Shown: positions 11,918-22,690, numbered from the stretch's first letter. The stretch: 64,000 bases of DNA from Isoetes taiwanensis (GCA_021234155.1 JAJEKV010000017.1:18672372-18736371); one strand, 5' to 3'. Translations and numbers: made by a program. Notes: generated from the sequence alone by a model not told the origin.

Positions 11918-12310
11918 CTACATGAGATTTGCCGGCCTTATGAACGATTTCAAAAGGAGCAAATTCTTGGAGAAGAAGGACCCAACGAGCAATGCGGCCC
12001 GTGGGGCGGACTTGTTGATCAAATAGAGGAGTGCTTGATGGTCCACAAAGAACTTGATTTGACTGCCCAAAAGGTAATGACGGAAGCGTTGGACACGTAA
12101 AATGAGACCCAAAGCTTCACGCCCGCGGGCGTAATAGTTGCGCCAGCCAGAATTGAGTTTTCGGCCGGCGAGCGATTTGGTTTGTCGGTGCAGCGCATCA
12201 TATTCTTGAGAAAGAACAGCTCCAATAGCAAACACCGAGACATCGACATGAACGTGAAAAGGGCTTGTCCCATTGAGGAGGAACAAGAACCGGTGCCCGA
12301 GTAAGCAAAA
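11918..12310 (-). pseudogene. Gypsy RNase H
   Basis: Reads SPFHVHVDVSVFAIGAVLSQ, then a YYARGREALGLILRVQRFRHYLLG stretch, then FVDHQALLYLIN. These match the Ty3-type RNase H region (D in the first strand, the conserved DHQAL segment). It follows the RT in the usual order. One frame is open for 122 codons. Confidence 0.85.
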
Positions 12311-12399
12311 GCTTCAGTTGTTGGAAAGCAAAGATCCGCCGGGAATTCCAAGCCCGTAGATTCGTCACCCGTGAGTTTATGAATGGGATCTGCAATGGC

Positions 12400-13415
12400 T
12401 GCTAGTCCGTATGAAGGTGGAGTAATAATTGACCTTACCCGAAAGAGCGTGTCTCCTTGATATTGGCTGGTGCTTGAGCCTTGAGCACACAACCCGATTT
12501 TGGCGGGATCTGTGGTGATACCGCTTTGTCGACAACATGGCCCTAACAGACACCGGAGGTGACGAAAAAGGTGCATTTCTCGGGATTGAGACTAATGCCT
12601 GACTCATCACATTTCGGAAGACGAGTTCCAATTTATCCAAATGGTCAGCCATGGAACCAGAGGCGAGAAGTCATCTTGAAAAATTTGCAAGAAGGGATTT
12701 TCCTTCATGAAATCATGAAAACCGAGAGCATGATGCATTGAAACGTGGATGGAGAGTTTGATAATCCAAAAGGAACCACCTTGTAGGCAAAAGTGCCCAC
12801 GGGTGGTGAAAGTAGTCTTGAGTTGATCGATTCTTTGATTGAGATCCGATTGTAGCCGAAAAACCATCCATGAAGGAGTACATCTCATGTCCACCACCTC
12901 TTCCGAACCCGGTCTGTGAAGGGAAGTGGAAAATGATCACGCTCCGTGGCCTGATTGAGTTTCCGATAGTCCACCGTGACGCCGATCTTACCATTGTGTT
13001 TGAGGGCAATGACGATGGGGCTCACCCATTCGTAATGTTTGACCTCATAGATCAAACCTCGCAGCAAGAGTTTGTCAATTTACGCCTTGACGCCGATCAC
13101 CGGTAATTAGGGTTGAGCCGGTATCGCCGCGTTGCTACACCGGGTCGGTGCATCGATTTGGTAGGAATGGTGAGTTCCCCAAGCTTTTGTTGATTCCCCG
13201 AAGATCTCTGTAACTCCAGGCGAAAATGTGCTTGAATTTTGTGAACAGCTTGACAGCCCTGTTACGATAAGGAGCCGGAAGATTGGCAGCAATGCGGACA
13301 GGTTGATTGTTGCCCACGTCCACAATCTCGACTTCCCGAGTCCGAATATGGGGTATTACTTGATTATCCGGACAATGTGTGCGGGAGGTTGGAGCATAAC
13401 CGGATCGCGGCACTT
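12400..13415 (-). pseudogene. Gypsy reverse transcriptase
   Basis: Before the RT: FKHIFAWSYRDLRGI (about 13240-13200). The RT fingers and palm begin LIYEVKHYEWVSPIVIALK and VTVDYRKLNQATERDHFPLPF (13067-12900). The catalytic segment reads LQIFQDDF (canonical YVDD-type; the first residue is replaced) near 12700, followed by HLDKLELVF. Several frames are needed to read it through, so the copy is not translatable as it stands. Confidence 0.85.
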
Positions 13416-13716
13416 TGGTGGGTGAAAAGAGAGGTTGCTTTCGGTTTCATCTAGCGTTGGGTTGCTTCATGACGGCGTGTACATCAACAGGGAGTTGCGG
13501 AGTGTCGATCTGAAAAGTGATCAACGATTGGATTCGATTGCAAGGAGCCGGTAGGGTCAAGCAAGGCAGCCACCGCCGGTCCCGATCAAGAGTCATTTCT
13601 CCCCAAGGATCGGCATATTCGGGTAGGATGATAGAGGCGCACGCAGTGGAGCCCGAACTTGATAAATATTCTCGAGCTTCTTCGAATCGTTAATCGAGAG
13701 AGAGGGTTCCGCATTG

Positions 13717-14106
13717 TCAACGAAAAATGATCCTGCCTGTTTGCAAGTCCATGGTGGCATTGAGATGACCATCTGTGATGACTAACTGGTCCGTAGCCCA
13801 GTAATGGATACTCTTTGCCTGGCGGAGAAAGGGTCTGCCTACCAGCATTTCATAGTCACCTGGATCTTCGCCAGCTTTCCACACTCCAAATTCCATGGGA
13901 AAGCGGAGATCACCTATGTTGATGTGAAGAATAGGTGTGACGCCTTGAGGTCTCGTGATATGGCCATTAGCCAACTTGATGTCATATGGGGCACGAAAGA
14001 GTTGTGTGATGCCCATTTGTTTGCGGAGTTTATCCGTGATGAGATTGACTGCACTACCTCCATCGATTTGAACATGGTTGACTTGTTTGATTTCCCACCG
14101 TGGCAT
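13717..14106 (-). pseudogene. Gypsy aspartic protease
   Basis: A 129-codon open frame with VQIDGGSAVNLI (active-site D-G-G/S form seen in plant Tat/Athila elements), an inner strand GVTPILHINIGDLRFPMEF, and MLVGRPFLRQAKSIHYW, the conserved GR-W/F segment. It would cleave the Gag-Pol polyprotein. It sits between gag and RT as expected. Confidence 0.8.
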
Positions 14107-16422
14107 GGACCGTGGGTGTAGAGGTAGCCACGTTAACTAAAACAGTTGGGAGTGGTAACTGGTCCTTGAGAGCAGGACAGAGTTTTAAAATGGTTGCCAA
14201 GCTTAAAGGAATTTTGATCTTGGCAAGCTCCTCTTGGAGTTCGAGAGGTACATGAGAAAAAGGATCTGCTGGTTCCACTGGTGCGGGAGTGCGTGGCAGG
14301 GAAGCAGCAACTTCTTTGAGTAAGTCAACCTCGGCTGCAATATTGGGATACGTTTGAGAGCGTGGAGGTTGAGATGTGGAAGGTGTATCTTGTCTTTGTT
14401 GAGCTCTGGTGGTGGCATGAACATTTGCCAATGTGCGGCCTTCCGCAGCTTGCATGAGGTTCAAAATGCTTTGGCGAACTTTTGGCATGACATGTGGCAT
14501 GAGCTTCTCCAAGTCGGTGCAAAGTGTACCTTTTTTCGTCCGCATGAGGAATAGTGTCAACGGCAAAGGCAGGTTCGCGTGCCATTCTAATAATGGTCAA
14601 GGGACGTGATGCCTTGGTCCGGCGTGAAACTAAACCAACCCAATTTGACGGCCGGATTTGGAGGATTAAGTGCCCCGAAAAATTTCCTCTTGTGCTTGTT
14701 GATCCAAATTGAGGTTGATTTGCTTTGGAGCTGGTTGATAGCGTGATTGCCGAGGCGCTTGGTGGCGTCTTAAGAACTGGTCTCGGGCCTTGTTTGCCAT
14801 TAGCAATCCAGAGTTGGTAAGCCGTGAGGCGGACCGATGTGGTCTGATTTGTGCCAGGAAGCTGTACCTGAACTTGTGGAAGTTGAGGACACGCCGTGGT
14901 GGTATGACCCCATTCTTGACAGTGATAACACCGAAGCTTTAGAAGGATCAAAAGGAGGACGGGGTTGGATCCCCGTGGTTGCTCCCCCCCGCTGATAGAG
15001 TTGCGTGGGTTGCATCCGGGTGGTGGCTGCGATAGTCACGATTGTTGCCGAGGTGTGGTTTGCACTTGATAAACCATTTTGTTGCGGAACGGTGTGGGAT
15101 GAGTGCGAGTGCACTCTTCCGCGGCATGATTGCACATGTTGCATCGCTTTGCAATTGAGGCGGGCCATTGGTGGAGTTGCACTCATTTGCCAAATGGCCT
15201 TGGTATTTGCAAATATGGCACCGTGATTTGACTCACTGATTAGCGTGTTGAGGCTTTGAATGCAAATTGCTTGTGGAACCATGACAGTGGAATGAACGGG
15301 AGCTCTTGAAGAGCCACGCCTCGGGAGGAAACATTGACTGAGTGATTGACAAGGTCGATAGCCTGCTCCAAAGTCTTGGGACGCAGGTATTCATCATGAG
15401 TCGAATAGCCGGAGGAAGTCCTTGGAGAAACCAGACCAAAATCCGGCCTCGTGTGGGGTACTCCTTGAGCTTACTTAGCGTAATGTGAAGTCGATCCGCA
15501 AAATCCCCGCAGACTCCGTGGGCTCTTGTTGAAGTTCATTGAGTTGCTTGAGATGAAGTTGATCATCATCCGTGGTTCCATAATGAGACGTAAAAGCAGT
15601 TCTCATTTCGGACCAGTCTTTGTTTCCAATGGCTTTTGTTGGACATGAGCCATTGATGAGGAGAGCCACGCAGGGTGGTGGAAAAGATGTGGAATTTCAG
15701 TTGAGGTTGCGCATGACCATTTAGGACGACTAGAGCCTCAAATTCTTCCATGTGGGCCCGAGCACTTTGGTCTAACGGTTTGCCTTTCTTCGTGTTGCCA
15801 AAGGTGGGATAAGTCGGTTTAGTCCGAAAGGTAGATGTGAAAGTCTTTGGGCTGGGCAGAACGATATAGTGAGGATATTGAGGTTGAGTTGGATGTGGCA
15901 TGGTGCCCGAAGGACCACGATGAAGGGGTGATCAGCGGTTGAGAAACGGAAGTAGCCGGAGCATTGGTTTTGAGATCCGTAAGGTTGTAAACAGGAAGGG
16001 CAAAGGGGAAACGTAGGGAAAGGATATTCCTGGGTAGGCGCAAAGGAGACGTGTGGATATCCGTGCCCACCCGGGAGATGATGGTTGTGAAGGAAGAGGC
16101 GTATGGCCTGAAGAATGATGGATGTAGGCATGTTCAGGGGTATGAAAGTACGGTTGAGAAGGTTGAGCCCGATAAGGCTCCCCGATAGTGATGAGGGGAC
16201 CGAGGTTGTGAGCAATGTTTGCACGCTTTGGGGCGGGGAACCGGGGGCGAGACAGACACGAGGGGTGGGTGGCGCTGACTGAGCCCTAGACCGAAGATGG
16301 CCTCCCTCTATGTCATAAGCAGATCCATACATGTCGCGAACAGTTTCCCGACGCTGATGGCGCTCCAAGCGAGAGGCCGTCTGAGAAAGGAGTTCTTCTG
16401 GCGTGAAATTACGGACAGACAT
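14107..16422 (-). pseudogene. Gypsy gag with zinc knuckles
   Basis: It starts MSVRNFTPEELL at 16422, ~50 bases inside the 5' LTR/PBS. The Gag core spans about 15780-15380 in two frames: ARAHMEEFEALVVLNGHAQ, then GNKDWSEMRTAFTSHYG and LKQLNELQQEPTESAG. Zinc knuckles follow: CHICKYQGHLANEC (about 15190-15232; C-x2-C-x4-H-x4-C), a damaged second CNMCNHAAEEC (about 15115-15150), and CYHCQEWGHTTTAC (about 14895-14940). The remainder down to the protease is Pro/Gln-rich. It forms the particle and binds element RNA. Confidence 0.75.
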
Positions 16423-16449
16423 GGCGACAGAAGAAAGTAGGATGGAATT

Positions 16450-16469
16450 AGACCCGGCAGCGGCGACAT
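16450..16469 (-). other. Primer-binding site, tRNA-Asp-like
   Basis: Just inside the 5' LTR the minus strand reads TGTCGCCGCTGCCGGGTC. This matches 14 of 18 positions of the Asp-type PBS known from Athila elements (TGGCGCCGTTGCCGGGGA, from memory). Confidence 0.6.
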
Positions 16470-17046
16470 TGTTTGGGATCTGGGTTCGGGAACTCCTGGA
16501 AGACAGCCCTCTGTGAGGACCCGTGGATCTAACAGGAGAGTCCGGGGGACTATGTCACGCGGGATTTGCAAGAAGAGAAGAAAACAGAACAAATGAGAGA
16601 AAAATGATAAGCTTCCTTGATATCAATGATGAACATACATGAGCTCTCGCAATAGAGAGAAAACTGAAAGGAGACAAGACTCAAAACTCATCTAAAAACT
16701 CATGTGCTAGCTCTACTCATATATATAGTACAATGGCCTTTGGCCCAATATGGACACTCTGACTGATCTCGGTGCCGACTCCTGGAAGGAGGCCTGATCT
16801 GCAGGAATGTTGGCGGTGCCTCTTGAAGTGCCTAGAATCATGCTGACGCTGACGCAGGCGGTGACGGGCCGTCACTTGTCTGAGCGGCGCCTCTTGTTGA
16901 CGGCCACAGGCTTTGACTGCGTGGTCTGCTGCTTGGTCTTCTGCTGAGCCTTTGATGGCTGACCCGTGGCTGACTGAGGATCCTTGAGCTTGACCTGGTC
17001 TGTCGTATGCATGAATAGTCCTGTACCAGGAGGCACAGGACTAACA
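16470..17046 (-). repeat. 5' LTR of the gypsy element
   Basis: 577 bp, the partner of 5990-6567. On the minus strand it begins TGTTAGTCC (17046) and ends AAACA. The TATATATA box at about 16720-16730 would drive element transcription on the minus strand. Confidence 0.92.
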
Positions 17047-18395
17047 TAGAGGCAAGGCGTTGCGCAGCCCTCTAGTTTTGCCTATCCTGGCGCTTCACGT
17101 CTCCAAGTTGCAGCCCATGCTTCCCTTGGCATAACTCAAAGACATGGTGTATGTCATTGAGAGTCATTAACTCGTTCCCTAAGTACAACCTTCTAGAGGC
17201 ACTATCCATGGGATTAACAAGCTTCTTACCGTTGTGCACGAAATCTTGGTCATGCAACCCATAAACATCCTTATTTCTCGAGGCACTTAGTGGCCAACCG
17301 TCCCATGAAACCTTGAATGTGCTTTCTTGTGCAGACCTGGATGTATAATCTGCAAACATGCACGCTCTTCTCCTCGAGTCTCCATCCGAGCTGTGGCCGA
17401 TTAGAGGGCCAACAACTATTCTCAAGTGCTCATTCTACAACTCTTGGATTTGCTGCCACTGACGTCTAACCTCAAGGTGATCAAATCTATTACATGTCAG
17501 AATAATGGCAAGGACGAGTCTGGGCAACTTCCTATGCAAGGGATTCACGTTAAGAACTCTTGCATAGTGCAAAATGACATTCTCCTCGAAGGCATTGATA
17601 ATTATGTTGTAGCCTTCTTCATCGGAGCCAATTAACACCTCAAATGTGCCATTGCAAGCATGCCCTTCTTTCTTTCCACAAAAGCCGAGCAAGCAGTTAT
17701 CTCTCGGAATCCAACGGACAGCTCGCTTAATGACGGTCTCGTCCTCGGCCACAATTGCTGGAACTCCCCCCAAATCCAAGTGCTGGCATTGCATGTGTCG
17801 AGTGTAGACCTGAGCAAGATGCTTGAATGTTTCTTCCCTAAGACCGACCTTGTAAAAGAAGCTTTCTCGTGTGGAGCGCATAGTGGTGGACATACTTGGA
17901 CCTGCAAAATTGAGAGAAAGAAAATTGTGCATTCTTCTCCCTCCCCATATCTTAATTGTTTCAAACAACGCCTTTGTGGTTTCCCTATATCTTCTTTTAT
18001 GGCCTGGTCTGATTATGTTTTGAGCTTTGTCCCTCAGAAAATCCCAAAGAGCTGGTTTTCCACTAAATTTTCCTTGCCGATGTGCCTCCACTATGTCCTG
18101 GTAGAATCTGCTGACATCTTTCCTGTTCATTGACTCCTCCAGACTCCCTCTTAGCGACCTTTCTTTCATGGACAATGCAATAACTCTCATTTTGGAGAAC
18201 ATTAATTCCTTATGTAATTTTCTTATCTCATGAACTGCAGACCTGGCCATTTTCTTGATCTCAATTGCATTCAGGTAATCTGATCTAATACATAACTTTG
18301 TGGTTCTAAATCCCCTCGCTACCTTTTCATCGGTCTGTCTATGCACTCTCATGTAAAAATCCCTCTCTTTCGGAATGGGGAATTTTATTTGGAGG
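17047..18395 (-). pseudogene. Transposase-like gene, 5'-proximal part
   Basis: Minus strand. It begins in frame at about 18390 with IPKERDFYMRVHRQTDEK, then a helical region, GPSMSTTMRSTRE, GGVPAIVAEDET (likely first acidic residues of an RNase H-like core), GPLIGHSSDGDSRRR, DQDFVHNGKKLVNP and HGLQLGDVKRQDRQN, where it meets the gypsy element. Two in-frame TAG stops interrupt it (17435-17437, in place of Gln after IQEL; 17072-17074, probably in place of Trp). Removing the element and one TSD copy lets the frame run straight into 5989 and on (QRLAS then RKVQQ). The family is widespread but uncharacterised; I recall similar invertebrate and algal proteins. The true N-terminus is missing here. 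Confidence 0.7.
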
Positions 18396-18678
18396 GTTTT
18401 TTTGGAGATGGTTCCATGGGAGAATATTCCTTAGAATATTATATTGTGGCATGTCGCACCAGTTGCCATTTTTTTCCATGTAGCAAAATTCACTATAAGA
18501 CCTTTTAACATAAAACAATTTTGTGTTCATCTAATGAACATGTGTAGTGTGAAGGTTATAACATATGCATACCATAATGAAATCAAGTTGAGTCAACATT
18601 TAGCGAAATCGCTGATTATCACACTAATAACTATTATAATTTTGATATGGGAATCTTCCTACCAAGAACTATTTTTCC
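18396..18678. other. Spacer with short palindrome
   Basis: Lies between the MULE-like stop and the truncated transposase-like gene. It contains AATATTCCTTAGAATATT (about 18424-18441), a 7-bp inverted repeat with a 4-nt loop. It may mark the join that truncated the downstream gene. Confidence 0.4.
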
Positions 18679-19745
18679 TCAGGCGAGGACCCTTTGGAGA
18701 ACATCCTCTGTCAATACAGGCTGAATGATGTCCAAGAAAAACCTGGGGTCGTGGTTTAGGGCTTTCGCAAATACGTACATCAGATGTTTGCATGGAATGT
18801 ATATCCTTTTCAGTTCTCTACCCATGAAATCCGGGCATGTGCAGGTGGGATGCTTGCATACCCTCACTGTATAAGTTGATTCTGGTCGACGCAACTGGTA
18901 TGCAACATCCCTATTGGTGATATTGACCTTTACAGACTCAATATCACACTCCAGTTGTAAAGCTTGATTAAGCTTTGTTTCAGCTTCTACACAAAGCTTC
19001 CCTCGTCTGTTCATGCGCTTGCCAAAACGTTCCATGAAGTGGACAGAGCCGTTCAAAGTAGAAGAATTCACACTAGCCATATCGGGCATTGAGTTCCGTG
19101 GGGTAATCCCTCTAACGAAATAGTTCCCTCTCTCCAATGTTTCCAACTCTGCACTAGTTATATTTACTCCTTTTGCCACAGGCCAATCTGCTGGACGAGT
19201 CGGTATGGCTATGATGCCCGCAGCTGGATAGTAAGTACGCTGCACATTCTGAGCACATTCTGAGAACATTCCTTGTTATATTCCGTGCTATCTCTTGTTC
19301 TTTTTAGCGCAGTCTGATTGTTTCCTCCTGAACCTGCATGAATGGGCCTTAAACCACTATGTAAAACTGCCGAGTTGACTGCGCTGACACAAGCAGATGG
19401 AGTAACGTTAATAGTCACTGGAGTGCCCATTCGGCGCATTAAGGTATCCATCCCTGGACCTATTCCAACAAAATTGTGTTCTCTATGTGCTTTGCACTTT
19501 GCACTTTGCAGCACAGCTTCTGTCAGATCGTACAAGCATGCATCGTACAAGGACAATTTATTCACGTACCCTCTTGATGCTAGCCAACTAGCATGCACAG
19601 ATTCTGATAGATTAGTGTTAGGGATTTGAGCTGCAGTTGCTAGATTCACTCCATCCTCCATGAAGTTGCCCCATCTGCTCACTCTTTGATGCCACCATGC
19701 TGTTCTTTAGTATCATAACTTTGTTTAGCTTTGTCCAGAACTTTA
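18679..19745 (-). pseudogene. MULE-like transposase C-terminal part with SWIM finger
   Basis: The minus strand reads NFMEDGVNLATAAQIPN and ESVHASWLASRGYVNKLSL (the segment after the catalytic core in MULE-type proteins), then near the end CTCPDFMGRELKRIYIPCKHLMYVF, a SWIM zinc finger (C-x-C-x(n)-C-x-H form). It ends at a stop at 18679. The catalytic DDE part is not visible upstream. A frameshift near 19250 is an 11-bp tandem duplication (ATTCTGAGCAC followed by ATTCTGAGAAC on the plus strand). Skipping one copy restores SQNVQRTYYPAAG. SWIM fingers help bind DNA in MuDR-type transposases. Confidence 0.65.
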
Positions 19746-19929
19746 TCTGAGCTTCCGTATCCTCCGTTTTCATGTCACATGTTGCATACTGTAAGAAGGC
19801 AACGCATACTGTCACAGTCGTTTGCAGCCATTGCAACAACAAATAATTTCGTGCTACACAGACAACTCTCTCGCAGGAAACTAGACTAATAAAACAAGAA
19901 TAGCTAATTTGAAGGCGTTGGACAATCAA

Positions 19930-20234
19930 TTGAGGTCCTCAACATAATTAATTACTGTCACAAATATTCATAATTAATATTCATAATTAATAAATTGCAT
20001 GCCAACAATTTCGTATGCTAATTATAAAATGCAATATTTTCCGCCCGTTTAAATATTTTAGGGACATGCGACGTATGAAAATGTAGGCGTTAAAAAATAT
20101 TTGAGATTTGAAACGATTAAGATTTTCGAAAGATTTGAAACTTAATTTTCTAACCATTGAAACTTAATTTTCGAACCTTAGGTTTGAATCTTAATTTTCG
20201 AACCATTCAAATTGCTATTAGTTCTATCACCCCA
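19930..20234. other. AT-rich spacer
   Basis: Contains short repeated phrases (GAAACTTAATTTTCGAACC-like) but no gene. Confidence 0.5.
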
Positions 20235-20241
20235 GTTGCAG

Positions 20242-21400
20242 ACCCAGTGCGGCGGCGCACTTGATCCGGGAAGGTATGTTCAGTTTGAAAAACCAGAAGT
20301 CTGATAAGCCGGGTATGAGTCTGATAGGTATGTTCACTTGTGAATGACGATTTCTGATAGGCCGGGTATGAGTCTGCAGACCTAGTGCGGCGGCGCACCC
20401 CATCTGGGAAGGTGAGCAAACTCAAACTCAGTAGACACAAATGTTTAGTTTCTCACGAATTAAACTGATAGATTTCCCAGATATTACACATTATTTGTCA
20501 TTATGGACTTCAACATTTTACAGTTCTGCTTCCTTGCTTAAGGCCGGGCATGAGTCTGCAGACATAGTGCGGCGGCGCACCCCTTCTGGGAAGGTGAGCA
20601 AATTCAAACTCAGTAGACAGTTCTGCTTTCTCCTTGCTTAAGCTTTTGCAATTCTACAGGACTTTTAGATATATGACTTAAACTGGTATATGTCTTTGTT
20701 GCTCACTTTGTTGATGGCAGTAGACTTTGTTGATGTTGGGGCAACAGTCTGCAGACCTAGTGCGGCGGCGCACCCCTTCTGGGAAGGTAAGTTCAAACAT
20801 TCAAATTTTCATGACTACGTTCTCAAAACTCTGCTGCTTAAGCCTCAAACTCTGTTTAAGCCTCAAACTTTGTTTAAGCTGCTGTTTATGTAAGCATTGC
20901 TTTTAAGAACTCTTATGTTTAAGTCTGCTGCTTATACTAGATCTGCTGCTTATACTAGATTAACTCTGCTGCTCAAATACTAGATCAAACTTTTGCTAAT
21001 TCAAAATCCATACTGAGATGGGCCTGAGATAATTTTGTGGTTTGTGCAGCTAGGTGTATAGGCGAGCAAGGCTGTGTCTAGTTGGGAATTGTACCGAGAA
21101 TAATACAACGATAGGTATGTTGTCATTGCGTCTGTTTCTGTTGCTGTTTCTGAAGCTGAGTCATTGATAGTTGTTTAAGATGAGATATCCACCTAGCTTG
21201 TGCTTTGTTGATAATATTAAGATGATAATATCCACCTAGCTTGTGCCCAATCATAATACCATCTCCTGTTTGGGACTTTTAGATATATGACTTAAACTGA
21301 TATATGTCTTTGTTGCTCACTTTGTTGATGGCAGTAGACTTTGTTGATGTTGGGGCAACAGTCTGCAGACCTAGTGCGGCGGCGCACCCCTTCTGGGAAG
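20242..21400 (+). repeat. Five copies of a 32-nt cassette with splice-like edges
   Basis: Copies at 20242-20273, 20380-20411, 20562-20593, 20755-20786 and 21369-21400, all plus strand and all exactly 32 nt. Each starts after a CAG (four of five after TCTGCAG) and shares the core AGTGCGGCGGCGCAC, ending GGGAAG. Each is followed by GT in a donor-like context (GTATGT, GTGAGC twice, GTAAGT twice). The cassette is far better conserved than the DNA between copies, except where whole blocks are duplicated. It could be a repeated mini-exon, a regulatory module or a mobile-element motif. As 32 is not a multiple of 3, inclusion of one copy would shift a reading frame. Confidence 0.75.
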
Positions 21401-21418
21401 GTAAGTTCAAACATTCAA
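20659..21418 (+). repeat. Direct duplication carrying cassettes 4 and 5
   Basis: The block 20659 to about 20813 (starting GGACTTTTAGATATATGACT) recurs at 21273 to about 21418 with few changes and a short internal deletion after the cassette. It explains the near identity of cassettes 4 and 5. Confidence 0.85.
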
Positions 21419-21497
21419 CGTTCTCAAAACTCTGCTGCTTAAGCCTCAAACTCTGTTTAAGCCTCAAACTTTGATATCCACCGGTGCAGCTCAAACT

Positions 21498-21797
21498 GAG
21501 ATATCCACCGGTGCAGCTCAAACTTTGTTAAATGTTTGCCAGTAGGAACTTAAAAGCCTACTAGGATGGCCACCACTAGCAACTTTGGGACTTTTAGAAC
21601 TCATGCAAGTCAATGCCTGTACTCGAACAGCCTGTACTCGAGTACTCGATCAATGCATGTACTCGATTCGCTTGACGTGTTTAAGATGAGATATCCACTG
21701 GTGCAGCTCAAACTTTGTTAAATGTTTGCCAGTAGGAACTTAAAAGCCTACTAGGATGGCCACCACTAGCAACTTTGGGACTTTTAGAACTCATGCA
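21498..21797 (+). repeat. Direct repeat, two ~110-bp copies
   Basis: 21498-21607 and 21688-21797 (starting GAGATATCCAC, ending ACTCATGCA) are nearly identical, offset by 190 bases. Confidence 0.85.
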
Positions 21798-22101
21798 GCT
21801 CATTGGGGAAAAGCAAAGGGACCATTGAGGTGGCATGACAGAAAGGAATGCTAGGGTATTATTTGTTAAAATCCACTTATTCTATCTATGTTTTAGTGGT
21901 CTCTGAAAGGTTGATCTTGTCCGCTGGTTACTTTCATTCTTAAACCATGGATTATAATAATTCAGGACATCTTTCAGTCTTTGAATTCCAGCTAGCACAT
22001 TTAGCTTTTTGTTTACAAGTTTCTCTAAATCTCGTAATATTTTCTTGTGTAATGGCCAAAGGACCTTCGGTATTCATATCACACATTTTTTCTGTTCATA
22101 G

Positions 22102-22284
22102 CCAGCTTCTCCTACAACTTTGGGGAAGGAAATGGAAATTTTTTGCCAGAGGCTAAAAATGGAACGCCAGGTTATAGCTAATGTTGAGATCCTTGGAAAG
22201 ATGGCTGGTGCTGTTGGCAATTACAATGCTCATTATGCAGCATACCCCAATATAAACAGGGAATCTGTGGCAGAACAATTTGTT
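22102..22284 (+). pseudogene. Isolated adenylosuccinate lyase exon
   Basis: Sixty-one codons read PASPTTLGKEMEIF, then VEILGKMAGAVGNYNAHY and AAYPNINRESVAEQFV. These match the conserved central part of adenylosuccinate lyase of the plant/bacterial type (GQPA(S/T)PTTLGKEM and GAVGNYNAH signatures). The enzyme acts in purine synthesis. The exon is preceded by a good acceptor (T-rich tract, then CATAG at 22101). It runs into TAA at 22285-22287 where the family normally continues with a SLGL-type motif. No other exon of the gene is visible on either side, so this is a captured or leftover fragment. Confidence 0.75.
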
Positions 22285-22362
22285 TAAGGCATTTGTCCAG
22301 ATAACAGGTTGGTGTAGTGTATAAGCTAGCAGGTTGAGGCGTCTGTGCATAAGATTCTGTTA

Positions 22363-22560
22363 TATGGCAGTATGGGCAGTATGGATAGTATGGGCAGTAT
22401 AAAGTATGGACAGTATGGGCAGTATGGACAGTATGGGCAGATTCTACAAAGTTAGTATTCTAGCTATATGGGTAGTGTGGGTATTATGGACAGTATGGGC
22501 AGTATATAAACATATGGGCAGTAAAACCATGGGCAGCATGAGCAATATATAAGCATATGG
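22363..22560 (+). repeat. GGGCAGTAT/GGACAGTAT minisatellite
   Basis: Degenerate 9-bp units (TATGGGCAG, TATGGACAG, TATGGATAG) repeat densely at 22363-22440 and more loosely to about 22560. Confidence 0.85.
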
Positions 22561-22605
22561 CCTTGAACTTAATGCTGACACTCAGATCTTTTAATTATAT
22601 CTGGA

Positions 22606-22690
22606 TATAAGTTTATTGTTTATTGTTTGTTGTTTATTGTTTGTTAGCAATTTGCTCTTTTGTTTATTTGTTTATTGTTTATTTTTTCTT
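22606..22690 (+). repeat. TTTATTG-rich simple repeat
   Basis: TTTATTG and TTTGTTG units alternate with little else. Low-complexity DNA. Confidence 0.8.

Larger units (their letters stand above)
5990..17046 (-). mobile_element. Ty3/gypsy LTR retrotransposon (Tat/Athila-type), 11,057 bp
   Basis: Complete element on the minus strand. It has two ~577-bp LTRs, a PBS next to the 5' LTR (16470-17046), gag, protease, RT, RNase H and integrase in gypsy order, no visible chromodomain, a ~3.9-kb region after integrase with a coiled-coil ORF, and a PPT beside the 3' LTR (5990-6567). The pre-RT phrase FAWSYRDLRGI and the post-integrase phrase ELDGTPLPTLVNGFRLK are typical of the plant non-chromodomain (OTA) branch. 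Most domains are broken by frameshifts, many perhaps sequence errors at CAG/CTG sites. It inserted in the same orientation as the transposase-like gene it disrupts. Confidence 0.9.
5985..17051. repeat. Target-site duplication TAGAG
   Basis: TAGAG at 5985-5989 and again at 17047-17051 directly flanks the outer LTR ends. The 5-bp length is typical of Ty3/gypsy integration and defines the element as 5990-17046. Confidence 0.92.

Noticed and set aside
17660-18133. 157-codon plus-strand ORF
   Set aside because: Antisense to the transposase-like coding sequence.
20242-21400. CRISPR-like array from the five spaced 32-nt repeats
   Set aside because: Spacing is irregular (106 to 582 bases), the DNA between copies is itself partly duplicated, and the context is eukaryotic.
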